Source: Arthrobacter bambusae (GTDB taxonomy: Bacteria > Actinomycetota > Actinomycetes > Actinomycetales > Micrococcaceae). From it: DNA of 64,000 bases. This document shows, piece by piece, positions 16,754-25,369 of this stretch. The notes under the pieces are model-generated. The model did not search any database. It worked only from the letters and a program-made list of their open reading frames with translations, and was not told the DNA's origin. The stretch covers positions 124,001 to 188,000 of the forward strand of contig NZ_JAHHZS010000003.1 of the NCBI RefSeq assembly GCF_022606295.1. Reading direction: 5' to 3'. The position numbers were made by a program, and so were the translations under genes. Every line of letters begins with the position of its first letter. Positions within the stretch are counted from its first letter, which is position 1.

Positions 16754-18259
16754 CTAGTGCTGGACGGCGTCGGCAGGCTCAAGCTGGAGCGAACGGGCAG
16801 TGCTCGCTTCCAACTCGGCCGCAAGTTCCGGATTGTCGTTCAGTTTGACGCCGTAGCCCGGCATCATTTCCTTGAGCTTGGACTGCCAGCCCTTGAAGTT
16901 CTTCGGGAAGGACCGCTGGAGCATCTCGATCATGATGGGGACGGCAGTGGAGGCTCCGGGGGAGGCCCCGAGCAGTGCTCCGATGGAGCCGTCACGGGCC
17001 GTGATCACTTCGGTGCCGAACTGCAGCACGCCGCCCTTCTTGGAGTCTTTCTTGATGATCTGCACCCGCTGGCCCGCGGTGATGAGCTCCCAGTTGGCGC
17101 CGTCGGCCTGGGGGTAGTACTCGCGGAGGGACTCCACCTTGGCGTCGTGGCGCTTGGCCACTTCCTTGATCAGGTACGCAGTCAGGTCCATGTTGTCCTT
17201 GGCCACGGCCAGCATCGGGATGATGTTGCCGGGGCGGATGGACAGCGGCAGGTCGAGGTAGCTGCTCGTCTTGAGGAAGTTGGTGGAGAATCCGGCGTAG
17301 GGGCCGAAAAGCAGGGAACGCTTGCCGTCAACGTAGCGGGTGTCAAGGTGCGGCACGGACATGGGCGGGGCGCCCACGGAGGCCTGGCCGTAGACCTTGG
17401 CGCCGTGCTGGCCGGCGATGGCCTCGTCAGTGCAGCGGAAGAACTGTCCGGACACCGGGAAACCGCCGTAGCCCTTGCTTTCCGGGATGCCCGATGCCTG
17501 GAGCAGGTGGAGTGCTCCACCGCCGGCGCCGACGAAGACGAACTTGGCGTGGATCCGGCTGTGTTCGCCGGAAGCCGGGTACTTGAGCGAAAGGTCCCAG
17601 CCGCCGTCGGAGGCTTTGCTCACATTGGTGACGTCGTGGCCATAGTTGACTTCAACGCCGTTGGCGGCGAGGTAGCCGGTCAGCTCCCGGGTCAAGGCGC
17701 CGAAGTCGACGTCGGTGCCTTCCGCGGCGCGGGTGGCGGCAACGCGCTGCTTGGCGTCGCGGCCCTTGACGATCAGCGGAGCCCACTTGGCGATCTGTGC
17801 CTGGTCTTCCGTGTATTCCATGCTGCGGAAGAGTGTGTTCGGCTTGAGTGCTTCATAGCGCGTCTTGAGGAAGTCTGCGTGCTTGTCGCCGATGACGAAG
17901 CTCATGTGCGGAACCGTGTTGATGAAGCCCTTGGGCGAGCCGATCAATTTGTTGTCCACGAGGTGGGACCAGAACTGCCGGGAGAGCTGGAATTGCTCGT
18001 TGATGTGGAGGGCCTTGGACGGGTCAACGGACCCGTCTTTCGCTGCTGGTGAGTAATTAAGCTCACAGAGCGCTGCGTGCCCGGTTCCCGCGTTGTTCCA
18101 CGGTCCGGAGCTTTCCAGGCCGGCTTCGTCGAGTCGCTCAAAGAGGGAGATGGTCCAGCTGGGTTCGAGTTGCTTGATGAACGCACCCAGGGTTGCGCTC
18201 ATGATCCCGCCCCCAATAAGGACGACGTCAGCGTGGTGTGTCTTGGAAATGAAGGTCAC
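16754..18259 (-). CDS. mqo: Malate:quinone oxidoreductase
   Basis: Membrane-associated FAD enzyme oxidising malate to oxaloacetate and passing electrons to quinone; it does the job of malate dehydrogenase in many actinobacteria. 501 residues. FAD-binding [17 protein letters not shown] is at 11-27, [20 protein letters not shown] follows, and the family blocks [18 protein letters not shown] and [17 protein letters not shown] are intact. GTG start with GGAG seven bases upstream. Length fits the family. Confidence 0.96.
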   Translation of the reverse strand: MTFISKTHHADVVLIGGGIMSATLGAFIKQLEPSWTISLFERLDEAGLESSGPWNNAGTGHAALCELNYSPAAKDGSVDPSKALHINEQFQLSRQFWSHLVDNKLIGSPKGFINTVPHMSFVIGDKHADFLKTRYEALKPNTLFRSMEYTEDQAQIAKWAPLIVKGRDAKQRVAATRAAEGTDVDFGALTRELTGYLAANGVEVNYGHDVTNVSKASDGGWDLSLKYPASGEHSRIHAKFVFVGAGGGALHLLQASGIPESKGYGGFPVSGQFFRCTDEAIAGQHGAKVYGQASVGAPPMSVPHLDTRYVDGKRSLLFGPYAGFSTNFLKTSSYLDLPLSIRPGNIIPMLAVAKDNMDLTAYLIKEVAKRHDAKVESLREYYPQADGANWELITAGQRVQIIKKDSKKGGVLQFGTEVITARDGSIGALLGASPGASTAVPIMIEMLQRSFPKNFKGWQSKLKEMMPGYGVKLNDNPELAAELEASTARSLQLEPADAVQH

Positions 18260-18338
18260 GATCTATCTCCGATAGCGGCGGCACTGGCTGTCACAGAATA
18301 TCCCCGCGTGGGCACATAACTGAAATTGCGGCGGGACG

Positions 18339-20006
18339 TCAAGACTTCAGGCGAACGTTTGTAAAAACTTCGTTTAAGACAGGCGATGCCGGGTACTTCT
18401 CCACGCGGTCGGAGAGGGCCAAGGCCGAGATGGGGAATGCGATGGGCACTGCCGGGACGGTCGCCGCGATCTGGGCATTGATGGTCTGGTACTGCGAGTT
18501 GCGGTCAGCGCCTTCGGGGAGTCCCCGGGCCCGGTCGATCTTCGAGAACACCTGTGGATCGCTGTAGCCGAACTCGCCGTTGCTCTCTCCGAAGAGGGTG
18601 CCCACGAAATTGTCCGGGTCCGAGTAGGCGCCGTTCCAACCGAGCAAGTGGAGCGCGTGGTCGCCGGGGGATTGAACCTTCTGGAGGTAGCCGTCATCCC
18701 AGTTCACGGGTACCGGCTTGATGTTCAGTCCGATGGCGGTGAGCTCGGCGCTGATCTCCGCATAGATCTTCTCCGGAGTGGGAAGGTAGGCGCGCGTGAC
18801 ATTGAGCGGGTAGTAGAACTTGAGTTCCTCGCCTTTGTAGCCGGACTTGGCGAGCAACTGCTTGGCCTTGTCCGGGTCGTATCCCAGGGACGGTGCGTTG
18901 TTGTTGAAGCCGCTCAGCTTGGGGGGAACGAACTGGGACGCCGGTGAGGTGTTGTCGATGAAGAACTTGTGGATGAGGGTGTCTTTGTCGATGGCCATCT
19001 CGATTGCCTGGCGCACCCCGAGGTTCTGGAGGGGCGCCACGGACTCGTTCATCCCCAGGTACATGACGGAGAACGGGTCCCGTTGGACAATTTGCATGCC
19101 CTTCTTGACGAGTTGGTCGAAGGTGCCGGCGGTGACGAGGTCGTATCCATCGATGGTTCCCGCGAGCAGGGCCTGGAGCCGGGCCTGCGGGTAGTCGAAC
19201 GGAATGAAGTTGACCGTGGCAATCTCTCCGCGGTCGCCCCAGTAGCCCTTGTAGCTCTTGAGCGTGATCCGGTCTTGGCTCCACGAGGAGAAAACGTAAG
19301 GGCCGGTGCCCACAGGGTGCGAGGCGTAGGCCGACGCCGGCTGTCCTGACAGTTTCTTGTCCAGGACGTTGGCGGTCTCGTCGGCCAAGGCCTTCGGGGA
19401 GGACATGGCGAACGCCGGCAGCGTCAAGGCCTGCAGGAAGCCCGTGAAGGGCTTGGTCAGGTTGATTTGGACGTGGCCGGGGGAGACGACCTTGCAGTTC
19501 TTGAAGAGGGAAAGCGAAGCGTCGTCCGAGAAGGACTTGAAGACGCTCTTGAATGCGATGCCCGGTGCCTGCTGACGCAGCGTTGCCGGAAAGTTGAACC
19601 AACGGTTGAAGTTGCTGCAGACGGCGGCGGCGTCAAAGGCGGTTCCATCCTGGAAGGTGACCTTCGACCGCAACGTGAAGTCGTAGCTGAGTCCGTCATT
19701 CCCTTGTGACCAGGAGGTGGCAAGCAGGGGTGTTGGTTGGCCGGTGGAAGCATCGACCCCCACCAGGCCTTCCATGACTTGCCGCGTGATGCGATACGAC
19801 TCGGAGTCGTTCGTCAGTGCGGGGTCGAGTCCAAGGGGCATCGACGGGGTACCGAAGTTGAAGGTCTTGCTTGGCTCTGCCGAAGCGCCGCCCGCGGCCG
19901 AGGTTGACGGTGCTGGTCCAGGACTTACCGTGCACGAGGACAAGGCAACGGCCAGAAGGCCTGCGCCGATTTGTAGCGTGATTCGGCGAAGCTTGCTGCT
20001 TACCAC
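18339..20006 (-). CDS. Peptide/nickel-type ABC transporter substrate-binding lipoprotein
   Basis: 555 residues of the family 5 extracellular solute-binding proteins. The signal peptide ends in ALSSC, giving lipid attachment at Cys25, followed by a Pro/Ser/Ala linker. Domain landmarks are LGLDPALTNDSESYRITRQ near residue 57, YDFTLRSKVTFQDGTAFDA near 130, and HPVGTGPYVFSSW near 230. It starts with GTG behind GAGGGGAC. No permease or ATPase gene adjoins it, so it is either an orphan binding protein or the transporter is elsewhere. Ligand probably an oligopeptide. Confidence 0.92.
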   Translation of the reverse strand: MVSSKLRRITLQIGAGLLAVALSSCTVSPGPAPSTSAAGGASAEPSKTFNFGTPSMPLGLDPALTNDSESYRITRQVMEGLVGVDASTGQPTPLLATSWSQGNDGLSYDFTLRSKVTFQDGTAFDAAAVCSNFNRWFNFPATLRQQAPGIAFKSVFKSFSDDASLSLFKNCKVVSPGHVQINLTKPFTGFLQALTLPAFAMSSPKALADETANVLDKKLSGQPASAYASHPVGTGPYVFSSWSQDRITLKSYKGYWGDRGEIATVNFIPFDYPQARLQALLAGTIDGYDLVTAGTFDQLVKKGMQIVQRDPFSVMYLGMNESVAPLQNLGVRQAIEMAIDKDTLIHKFFIDNTSPASQFVPPKLSGFNNNAPSLGYDPDKAKQLLAKSGYKGEELKFYYPLNVTRAYLPTPEKIYAEISAELTAIGLNIKPVPVNWDDGYLQKVQSPGDHALHLLGWNGAYSDPDNFVGTLFGESNGEFGYSDPQVFSKIDRARGLPEGADRNSQYQTINAQIAATVPAVPIAFPISALALSDRVEKYPASPVLNEVFTNVRLKS

Positions 20007-20100
20007 TCTTGTCCCCTCAAGGCAGTTGGACGGGCTGGGGCCCGCGGCAGCCGGACCGCAGTCCAGTCTAGTTCAGGGCCCTGAGTCCCGGCTGGAAAGC

Positions 20101-20133
20101 GGAAGTGCCCCGGCCGAGGACCGGGGCACTTCC
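20101..20133 (-). terminator. Hairpin downstream of tRNA-Leu
   Basis: Perfect 13-bp arms, GGAAGTGCCCCGG and its complement, with a seven-base loop. It follows the tRNA by six bases on the minus strand. The T-run is weak, so termination is probable but not certain. Confidence 0.65.
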
Positions 20134-20139
20134 TGAAAG

Positions 20140-20221
20140 TGCGCAAGGGGGGACTTGAACCCCCACGCCCGAAGGCACAGGAACCTAAATCCTGCGTGTC
20201 TGCCAATTTCACCACTCGCGC
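20140..20221 (-). tRNA. tRNA-Leu (anticodon UAG)
   Basis: Read on the minus strand: acceptor GCGCGAG pairs with CTTGCGC (one G-U), a long variable arm stem (TGCCTTCGGGCG region) as expected for class II tRNA-Leu, T arm GGGGGTTCAAGTCCCCC, and anticodon loop TTTAGGT giving UAG. The 3' CCA is not encoded. Confidence 0.95.
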
Positions 20222-20348
20222 TGGTGTTGGTACCCGGACCGGGAGTCGGGGCTTCCGCTCCGGTCATATACCGGCCTCCATTGTACCCGCGGTTTCGCGT
20301 CGGCCGATTCAATCGTGGCGGCCGCGATTCTGTGCCGCAGGGTGGCGG

Positions 20349-20822
20349 CTACTTGTCGATTTTGAGGTCCCTCCGGAGCTTGGCCACGTGGCCCGTGGCC
20401 CGCACGTTGTACTGGGCCGCCGCCACCTTGCCGTCGGGATTCACCACGATGGTGGAGCGGATCAGCCCTTGGTACGTGCGCCCATAGTTCTTCTTTTCGC
20501 CCCAAGCGGCATAGGCGTCAGCGACCCTGTGCCCTTCATCGGAAAGCAGGGGAAAGGTCAGCGCTTCTTCGGCCACAAACTTTTCCAGGTCCTTCACGGT
20601 GTCCGGGGAGATTCCAAGGACGTCGTAACCGGCGGCCTGAAGGCTGGCGAGGGAATCGCGGAAGTCGCAGGCCTGCTTGGCGCATGCAGGAGTTGACGCC
20701 GCGGGGTAGAAATAGATCACCGTACTGCGGCCGCGGTGCGAGGCCAGGCTGACCTCGCGCCCCGTGTGGTCCTTGAGGGTGAAATCCGGGGCGGTGTCCC
20801 CTGGAATGAGTCTTTCAGCCAT
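20349..20822 (-). CDS. bcp: Thioredoxin-dependent thiol peroxidase (Bcp/PrxQ)
   Basis: 157-residue cytoplasmic peroxiredoxin that reduces hydroperoxides. The peroxidatic Cys47 lies in ASTPACAKQAC and the resolving Cys52 is five residues on, the spacing of atypical two-cysteine PrxQ proteins. The opening PGDTAPDFTLKDHTGREVSL and GLIRSTIVVNPDG are typical. AAGGAG stands six bases before the ATG. Divergent from a MarR regulator at 20935, which could control it in response to oxidation (inference). Confidence 0.95.
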   Translation of the reverse strand: MAERLIPGDTAPDFTLKDHTGREVSLASHRGRSTVIYFYPAASTPACAKQACDFRDSLASLQAAGYDVLGISPDTVKDLEKFVAEEALTFPLLSDEGHRVADAYAAWGEKKNYGRTYQGLIRSTIVVNPDGKVAAAQYNVRATGHVAKLRRDLKIDK

Positions 20823-20921
20823 GTGTGCTCCTTGCTCGCGTCCGCGACCACCAAGCTTAGTGACGGGCCGGGCGCTTCACGAATTGAACTACCCCCGGCC
20901 GGATCTTCGCCGGGCGGTCTA

Positions 20922-20927
20922 TATACT
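20922..20927 (+). promoter_or_regulatory. -10 box of probable leaderless promoter for the marR-type gene
   Basis: TATACT followed by seven bases and the ATG at 20935. No Shine-Dalgarno sequence lies between them. Confidence 0.6.
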
Positions 20928-20934
20928 GGCCTTT

Positions 20935-21423
20935 ATGCCTGATATGGAAAGGTGGCCCACTGGGCGCCTGCTCTCAACGGCCGCGCGCCTCGTGGAGCAT
21001 GCCTGGAACGAGAAACTGCGCGGTATGGATCTGACCCATGCCGGGGTCATTGTCATGGAAGTACTTGCCGTCAACGGACCGACCACCCAGTCGATGCTCG
21101 CCCAGATCGTCCGGGTTCAGGCGCAGACGATGGGGAAGACGCTCACGAGGCTGGAGGCCCACGGGCACGTCAGCCGCGCACGCAGCGTGTCCGACCGCCG
21201 TAGCCAGGTGGTCAGCCTGACCGAGGCGGGGGAGCGCACCCTCGGCCTCGCCACGCAGTTGGAACGCGAAGTTCTTGCACCGGTTCCCGTGGACACGGCC
21301 AAGCTGCGGCGGGAACTGCAGGCGCTGGTACGCGAATTGGCGAGCAATCATTCTTCGGCAATTGTCAACGACATTGTTGCCGCAGTGGATTCAGGCGCGG
21401 CGGCGAGCGAGGCTTCCAACTAG
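20935..21423 (+). CDS. MarR family transcriptional regulator
   Basis: 162 residues. The winged helix is at about 40-110: NGPTTQSMLAQIVRVQAQTMGKTLTRLE is the recognition helix region, and RARSVSDRRSQVVSLTEAG is the wing with the conserved D-R-R. The frame is open upstream, but the -10 box seven bases before 20935 and the family's usual length set this start. Divergent from bcp, so a role in peroxide or thiol stress is possible. Its end is followed by a strong hairpin shared with the tRNA-Lys gene on the other strand. Confidence 0.87.
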   Translation: MPDMERWPTGRLLSTAARLVEHAWNEKLRGMDLTHAGVIVMEVLAVNGPTTQSMLAQIVRVQAQTMGKTLTRLEAHGHVSRARSVSDRRSQVVSLTEAGERTLGLATQLEREVLAPVPVDTAKLRRELQALVRELASNHSSAIVNDIVAAVDSGAAASEASN

Positions 21424-21460
21424 GCCTGCGAAGCCCTGGTCCGCGAAGCGAACCTGGCCG

Positions 21461-21505
21461 AAAAACAAAAAGATCCCTGGACGGCCATTCAGCCATCCAG
21501 GGATC
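21461..21505 (-). terminator. Terminator after tRNA-Lys copy 1
   Basis: On the minus strand, a stem built on GATCCCTGGAtGG and CCGTCCAGGGATC is followed by TTTTTGTTTTT. It could also stop transcripts arriving from the marR-type gene on the plus strand. Confidence 0.85.
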
Positions 21506-21512
21506 TTCCCTT

Positions 21513-21588
21513 TGGTGCACCCCCCGGGACTTGAACCCGGAACCCATTGATTAAGAGTCAATTGCTCTGCCAATTGAGCTAGAGGTGC
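21513..21588 (-). tRNA. tRNA-Lys (anticodon CUU), copy 1
   Basis: Acceptor GCACCTC pairs with GGGGTGC, discriminator A, encoded CCA. The anticodon stem TTGA/TCAA encloses CTCTTAA, giving CUU. Identical over its length to the gene at 21659-21734. Confidence 0.96.
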
Positions 21589-21620
21589 AATTGTTTGTTG
21601 CTCACAACGCAAAGAAATAA

Positions 21621-21648
21621 CCCTTGAGCGGCTGTTGCCGCTCAAGGG
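21621..21648 (-). terminator. Terminator between the two tRNA-Lys genes
   Basis: Perfect 12-bp arms CCCTTGAGCGGC and GCCGCTCAAGGG around TGTT, followed on the minus strand by TTATTTCTTT. It ends the transcript of copy 2, so each tRNA has its own terminator. Confidence 0.88.
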
Positions 21649-21658
21649 CCCTTCCCTT

Positions 21659-21734
21659 TGGTGCACCCCCCGGGACTTGAACCCGGAACCCATTGATTAA
21701 GAGTCAATTGCTCTGCCAATTGAGCTAGAGGTGC
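21659..21734 (-). tRNA. tRNA-Lys (anticodon CUU), copy 2
   Basis: Same 76-base sequence with encoded CCA as copy 1, which lies 70 bases downstream on the same strand. Confidence 0.96.
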
Positions 21735-21886
21735 ATTTGTCGATTTCGATCCGCGGAGGGCTTTTCTTCCCTCGTTGATCTCCGCAACGACATGTAACTC
21801 TACACGACACTTGCCGAAGTGTGAAATCGACCAGCGCCTCCCTCGCGGCTCTGCCTGGGAGGCGTCTCTTTAGCTCCTTGAGGCTC

Positions 21887-22951
21887 TCAGCGACGGTTCC
21901 TGCGGGGCGGCCGGAAGCCTGCTGCCTCCGCGTGGGCGCTCGAAACGAACCAGACCTCGGCTTTGACCTCGTCATAGGACGGGCTGTCTTCATCGTGATA
22001 GGTCATGGTGTCCGCATTGCCTTTGACGGTGTAGCCATCGGGGCCGCTCCCGTCAGCGCCCGCCGCAGCCGACCCTTCACCGTATGGCTGATCGGCGGCG
22101 AGATGCCCGCCCAAAGGCGACGCGCCCGTCGAGTCCGGGGCCTGGGCCCTCGGCTCAGCAGTGGCCGAGGCGGCCTCGGGGGTTCCGGCCCGGTCGTCCC
22201 GTGTGCCTTCTGCGGCAGCGTCGACTGCCTCCGCCGCAGCGGATTCGGCCCCGGGAAGCGTCGGTGCGTGGGCGTCGGTGTACTCGCGGTGGTGGATCGG
22301 CGCGGGGGTGGCCGGGGCGCCGCCTTCGCTCCAGGTGGCTTCCCACTCTGCGCTGTCGGCCGACTGTTCGGGAGTGGTTGGCTCCGTGGCCGCCGACGCC
22401 GGAGCGCCGGCGTCGGCCGGAACGGAAGGTCCGGCGTCGGCTACTGCGACGTCGTCGGCCGTCACGCCCCCTTCAAGTTCCGGCTCGGCGCCGGGAGGCT
22501 CGGCGGCTTCGGACACCGCGGCCTCGGACAGTACGGGTTCCGAGAGCGTGGGCTCCTCGATTGCGGGTTCCTCCACCGGGGTTTCGGCCGCGGGGGACTC
22601 TTCCGGGGCCGCCGCTCCGGTTTCGGGAAGCGGGGCCAGTCGCTCCCAGTCGTCGACGTCGCCCGCTTCGGTAGTCGGTTCCTGCTCCGGTTCGTGTTCG
22701 GGTGCGGCCGTTCGTGATGCGGCCGTTCGTGATGCGGCCGGGTCTGGATCGGCAGCCGCGGTGGTGGCCACCAACGGGGCGGAGCCTGTCAACGCGGCGG
22801 AAGCGACGTCCATTTGTGGCGATGCGGCGGTAGCGGATGGAGAGGACGAGGCCGCGGCGCCGGCGGATGACTTCGAGCTATTTCGGCTCAAGAGCCACCA
22901 AACAATTGCGACGATCAACACAATGACAATGACCCAGATCAACCAATCCAT
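21887..22951 (-). CDS. Membrane-anchored Ala/Pro/Glu-rich protein with C-terminal 'sunset'-type domain
   Basis: 354 residues. The first 21 (MDWLIWVIVIVLIVAIVWWL and on) form one membrane helix with a very short N-terminus. Residues about 25-300 are low-complexity Ala, Pro, Glu, Ser and Thr with no fold visible. The last about 50 residues (KGNADTMTYH, then SPSYDEVKAEVWF and EAAGFRPPRR) match the pattern of the actinobacterial 'sunset' domain, GN...YH...Y...AE.WF...AAGFR. Related actinobacterial proteins are named ArfC-like, but I cannot assign a function. It is not in an operon. Confidence 0.75.
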   Translation of the reverse strand: MDWLIWVIVIVLIVAIVWWLLSRNSSKSSAGAAASSSPSATAASPQMDVASAALTGSAPLVATTAAADPDPAASRTAASRTAAPEHEPEQEPTTEAGDVDDWERLAPLPETGAAAPEESPAAETPVEEPAIEEPTLSEPVLSEAAVSEAAEPPGAEPELEGGVTADDVAVADAGPSVPADAGAPASAATEPTTPEQSADSAEWEATWSEGGAPATPAPIHHREYTDAHAPTLPGAESAAAEAVDAAAEGTRDDRAGTPEAASATAEPRAQAPDSTGASPLGGHLAADQPYGEGSAAAGADGSGPDGYTVKGNADTMTYHDEDSPSYDEVKAEVWFVSSAHAEAAGFRPPRRNRR

Positions 22952-23114
22952 GGGAGGAGCCCTTCTGTTCGAGTGGCGCAGGTGTGTCGTGATTTGACGT
23001 TACGTCCGTGTCGCGGGGCTGTCTAGATTAGTGAATCCACATAGGTCAATCGAATCCCTGCCTTCCGGGCTCCTGCGATCCAGATGGACGGAATTGCAGA
23101 TGACCATAAAATGT

Positions 23115-23135
23115 TCGTCTCACATATTGAGACGA
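23115..23135. promoter_or_regulatory. Candidate NdgR/LtbR (IclR-type) operator upstream of ilvD
   Basis: Arms TCGTCTCA and TGAGACGA are perfect inverted repeats around CATAT. The core (CGTCTCA, five bases, TGAGACG) recurs almost exactly between ndgR and leuC at 47194-47212. It ends 98 bases before the ilvD start. Confidence 0.65.
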
Positions 23136-23233
23136 GCGTCCATTATTTGAATGAAATATTGCACGAAATAGGGACAAATTCGCCTTAACCCGCCAAGCGT
23201 GTTCGTTCGCCGCAGCTCAGGAGTCATAGACTC

Positions 23234-24961
23234 ATGCCCATGAGTGACCACACCCCCATTGCGACAGACAACCAGCCGGACATCAAGCCACGCAGCCGGG
23301 TCGTAACGGACGGCATCCATGCCGCCCCCGCGCGAGGCATGTTCCGGGCCGTAGGGATGGGCGACGACGACTTCGCCAAGCCCCAGATCGGCGTCGCGAG
23401 CTCGTGGAACGAAATTACGCCGTGCAACCTCTCGCTCAACCGACTCGCCCAGGGCGCCAAGGAAGGCGTCCACGCCGGCGGCGGATTCCCCATGCAGTTC
23501 GGCACCATTTCCGTTTCGGACGGCATTTCGATGGGCCACGAGGGCATGCACTTCTCCCTTGTTTCCCGTGAAGTCATTGCCGACTCCGTTGAAACGGTCA
23601 TGCAGGCCGAGCGCATCGACGGCTCCGTATTGCTGGCCGGCTGTGACAAATCCCTCCCGGGCATGCTCATGGCAGCCGCGCGCCTGGATCTCGCCAGCGT
23701 CTTCCTTTACGCCGGTTCCATCATGCCGGGTTGGGTCAAGCTCGAGGACGGTTCGGAGAAGGAAGTCACCCTCATTGACGCCTTCGAAGCCGTGGGTGCG
23801 TGCGCTGCGGGCAAGATGAGCCGCGGAGACCTCGACCGCATCGAACGCGCGATCTGTCCTGGTGAAGGCGCCTGTGGCGGTATGTACACGGCCAACACCA
23901 TGGCGTGCATCGGCGAGGCCCTCGGCATGTCCCTGCCGGGCTCGGCCGCCCCGCCCTCGGCAGACCGCCGTCGTGATGACTTTGCCCGCAAGTCCGGCGA
24001 GGCAGTGGTCAACCTGCTCCGCCTCGGCATCACCGCCCGGGACATCATGACCAAGAAGGCGTTCGAGAACGCCATCGCGGTCACCATGGCCTTCGGTGGT
24101 TCCACCAACGCCGTCCTGCACTTGCTCGCAATCGCCCGCGAGGCCGAGGTCGAGCTGACCCTGGACGACTTCAACCGCATCGGCGACAAGATCCCGCACC
24201 TGGGCGACCTCAAGCCGTTCGGCCGCTACGTCATGACCGACGTCGACAAGATCGGCGGAGTGCCTGTCATCATGAAGGCGCTGCTCGACGCCGGCCTGCT
24301 GCACGGCGACTGCCTGACGGTCACCGGCAAGACCCTCGCCGAGAACCTGGAGTCCATCAACCCGCCTGACCTCGACGGCAAGATCCTGCGCGCCCTGGAC
24401 AACCCGATCCACAAGACCGGCGGCATCACCATCCTGCACGGCTCCATGGCTCCGGAAGGTGCCGTCGTGAAGAGTGCCGGCTTCGACGCCGATGTCTTCG
24501 AAGGATCCGCCCGCGTGTTCGAACGCGAGCAGGGTGCGCTCGACGCTTTGGACAAGGGCGAGATCAAGGCCGGAGACGTCGTCGTGATCCGTTACGAAGG
24601 ACCCAAGGGCGGCCCGGGCATGCGTGAGATGCTCGCCATCACCGGCGCCATCAAGGGCGCGGGCCTCGGCAAGGACGTGCTCCTGCTGACCGACGGCCGC
24701 TTCTCGGGCGGTACCACCGGCCTCTGCATCGGCCACGTCGCGCCCGAAGCCGTCGACGGCGGACCCATCGCCTTCGTCAAGGACGGCGACAAGATCCGCG
24801 TGGACATCGCCGCCCGCTCGTTCGACCTCCTGGTGGACGAAGCCGAACTCGAGTCCCGCAAGATCGGTTGGGAGCCCCTCCCGGCCAAGTTCACCAAGGG
24901 CGTCCTCGCCAAGTACGCCAAGCTGGTGCACAGCGCCTCCACGGGTGCTTATTGCGGCTAG
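23234..24961 (+). CDS. ilvD: Dihydroxy-acid dehydratase
   Basis: Fe-S dehydratase that forms the 2-keto acids of valine and isoleucine from dihydroxy precursors. 575 residues. Cluster and active-site segments are present: [15 protein letters not shown] with Cys137, and [15 protein letters not shown] with Cys214, followed by the C-terminal swivel region with [16 protein letters not shown]. Two in-frame ATGs stand at 23234 and 23240; either could be used. Transcribed alone, with its own operator upstream and a hairpin 14 bases after the stop. Confidence 0.97.
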   Translation: MPMSDHTPIATDNQPDIKPRSRVVTDGIHAAPARGMFRAVGMGDDDFAKPQIGVASSWNEITPCNLSLNRLAQGAKEGVHAGGGFPMQFGTISVSDGISMGHEGMHFSLVSREVIADSVETVMQAERIDGSVLLAGCDKSLPGMLMAAARLDLASVFLYAGSIMPGWVKLEDGSEKEVTLIDAFEAVGACAAGKMSRGDLDRIERAICPGEGACGGMYTANTMACIGEALGMSLPGSAAPPSADRRRDDFARKSGEAVVNLLRLGITARDIMTKKAFENAIAVTMAFGGSTNAVLHLLAIAREAEVELTLDDFNRIGDKIPHLGDLKPFGRYVMTDVDKIGGVPVIMKALLDAGLLHGDCLTVTGKTLAENLESINPPDLDGKILRALDNPIHKTGGITILHGSMAPEGAVVKSAGFDADVFEGSARVFEREQGALDALDKGEIKAGDVVVIRYEGPKGGPGMREMLAITGAIKGAGLGKDVLLLTDGRFSGGTTGLCIGHVAPEAVDGGPIAFVKDGDKIRVDIAARSFDLLVDEAELESRKIGWEPLPAKFTKGVLAKYAKLVHSASTGAYCG

Positions 24962-24974
24962 TTCCGGGTTCCGG

Positions 24975-25040
24975 CCCAACTGACTCGCAGTTGTTGTCGT
25001 TTTGACGCCTCATAACGACAACAACTGCGAGTTAGTTGGG
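24975..25040. repeat. Intergenic palindrome, family A, copy 2
   Basis: Arms 24975-25001 and 25014-25040 (27 bp) pair with one mismatch that would be a G-U pair in RNA. The left arm begins CCCAACTGACTCGCAGTTG, differing from copy 1 (7787) at only three positions over 27. It stands 14 bases after ilvD. Confidence 0.88.
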
Positions 25041-25071
25041 CAGCCGGGGTAGGACCAATCCGTGGACAACG

Positions 25072-25118
25072 GCGTCCATATAGTGAGATGGCGTCATTAT
25101 CGTTTGACACCTATCTCA
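25072..25118 (+). promoter_or_regulatory. ilvB control region with IclR-type half-sites
   Basis: TGAGATG at 25084-25090 with GCGTCCA five bases before it resembles the ilvD and leu operators. A second half-site in opposite orientation, ATCTCA, lies at 25113-25118, so TAGTGAGAT and its inverse bracket the probable promoter. TTGACA at 25104-25109 is -35-like, but I see no convincing -10 partner. Confidence 0.45.
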
Positions 25119-25139
25119 CTAAGAGGGAACACTGAACGC

Positions 25140-25208
25140 ATGATCGCATTCGTTACTGTCGGCGCCACCGTGGGCACTGTCGTACTTACCAAGCGCGTGG
25201 CCTCCTAG
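25140..25208 (+). CDS. ilvB leader peptide (attenuation)
   Basis: A 22-residue open frame, MIAFVTVGATVGTVVLTKRV then AS and stop, behind GAGGGA. It holds six Val, one Ile and one Leu plus four Thr codons, the composition expected when ribosome stalling for branched-chain amino acids controls a downstream hairpin. It is followed 27 bases later by a rho-independent terminator and then by ilvB. This is the classic attenuator layout, with charged tRNA-Val/Ile/Leu as the inferred signal. Confidence 0.85.
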   Translation: MIAFVTVGATVGTVVLTKRVAS

Positions 25209-25235
25209 CCCGACTGGTAACGAACCGTCACGCGC

Positions 25236-25273
25236 AACCCCTCGAAGAGCCGCAAGGCTGAGGGGTTTTTTTA
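25236..25273 (+). terminator. ilvB attenuator terminator
   Basis: Stem AACCCCTC (25236-25243) with GAGGGGTT (25260-25267), containing an inner AGCC/GGCT stem with a GCAA loop, followed by seven T. Just before it, CACGCGC (25229-25235) can pair with GCGCGTG inside the leader frame (25193-25199), and GTAACG (25217-25222) with CGTTAC (25151-25156), as alternative upstream structures. Confidence 0.9.
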
Positions 25274-25369
25274 TTTCCCGCAGGGGACGGCGCATTTGAG
25301 CAAGAACCCGCATGAACGCAGTACCCGCAGTAACTTTCACTAATTGAAGATCCCCAAAGGAAGAGTCCG

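Noticed and set aside
23120..24979. A 619-codon open frame antisense to ilvD, and similar long antisense frames over ilvB (25340-27289), gltX (41671-43254), nadA (2527-3753) and recG (58063-59565).
   Set aside because: They mirror real genes in a high-GC genome, have no family features, and their composition (Gly/Arg/Asp/His-rich) is that of shadow frames.
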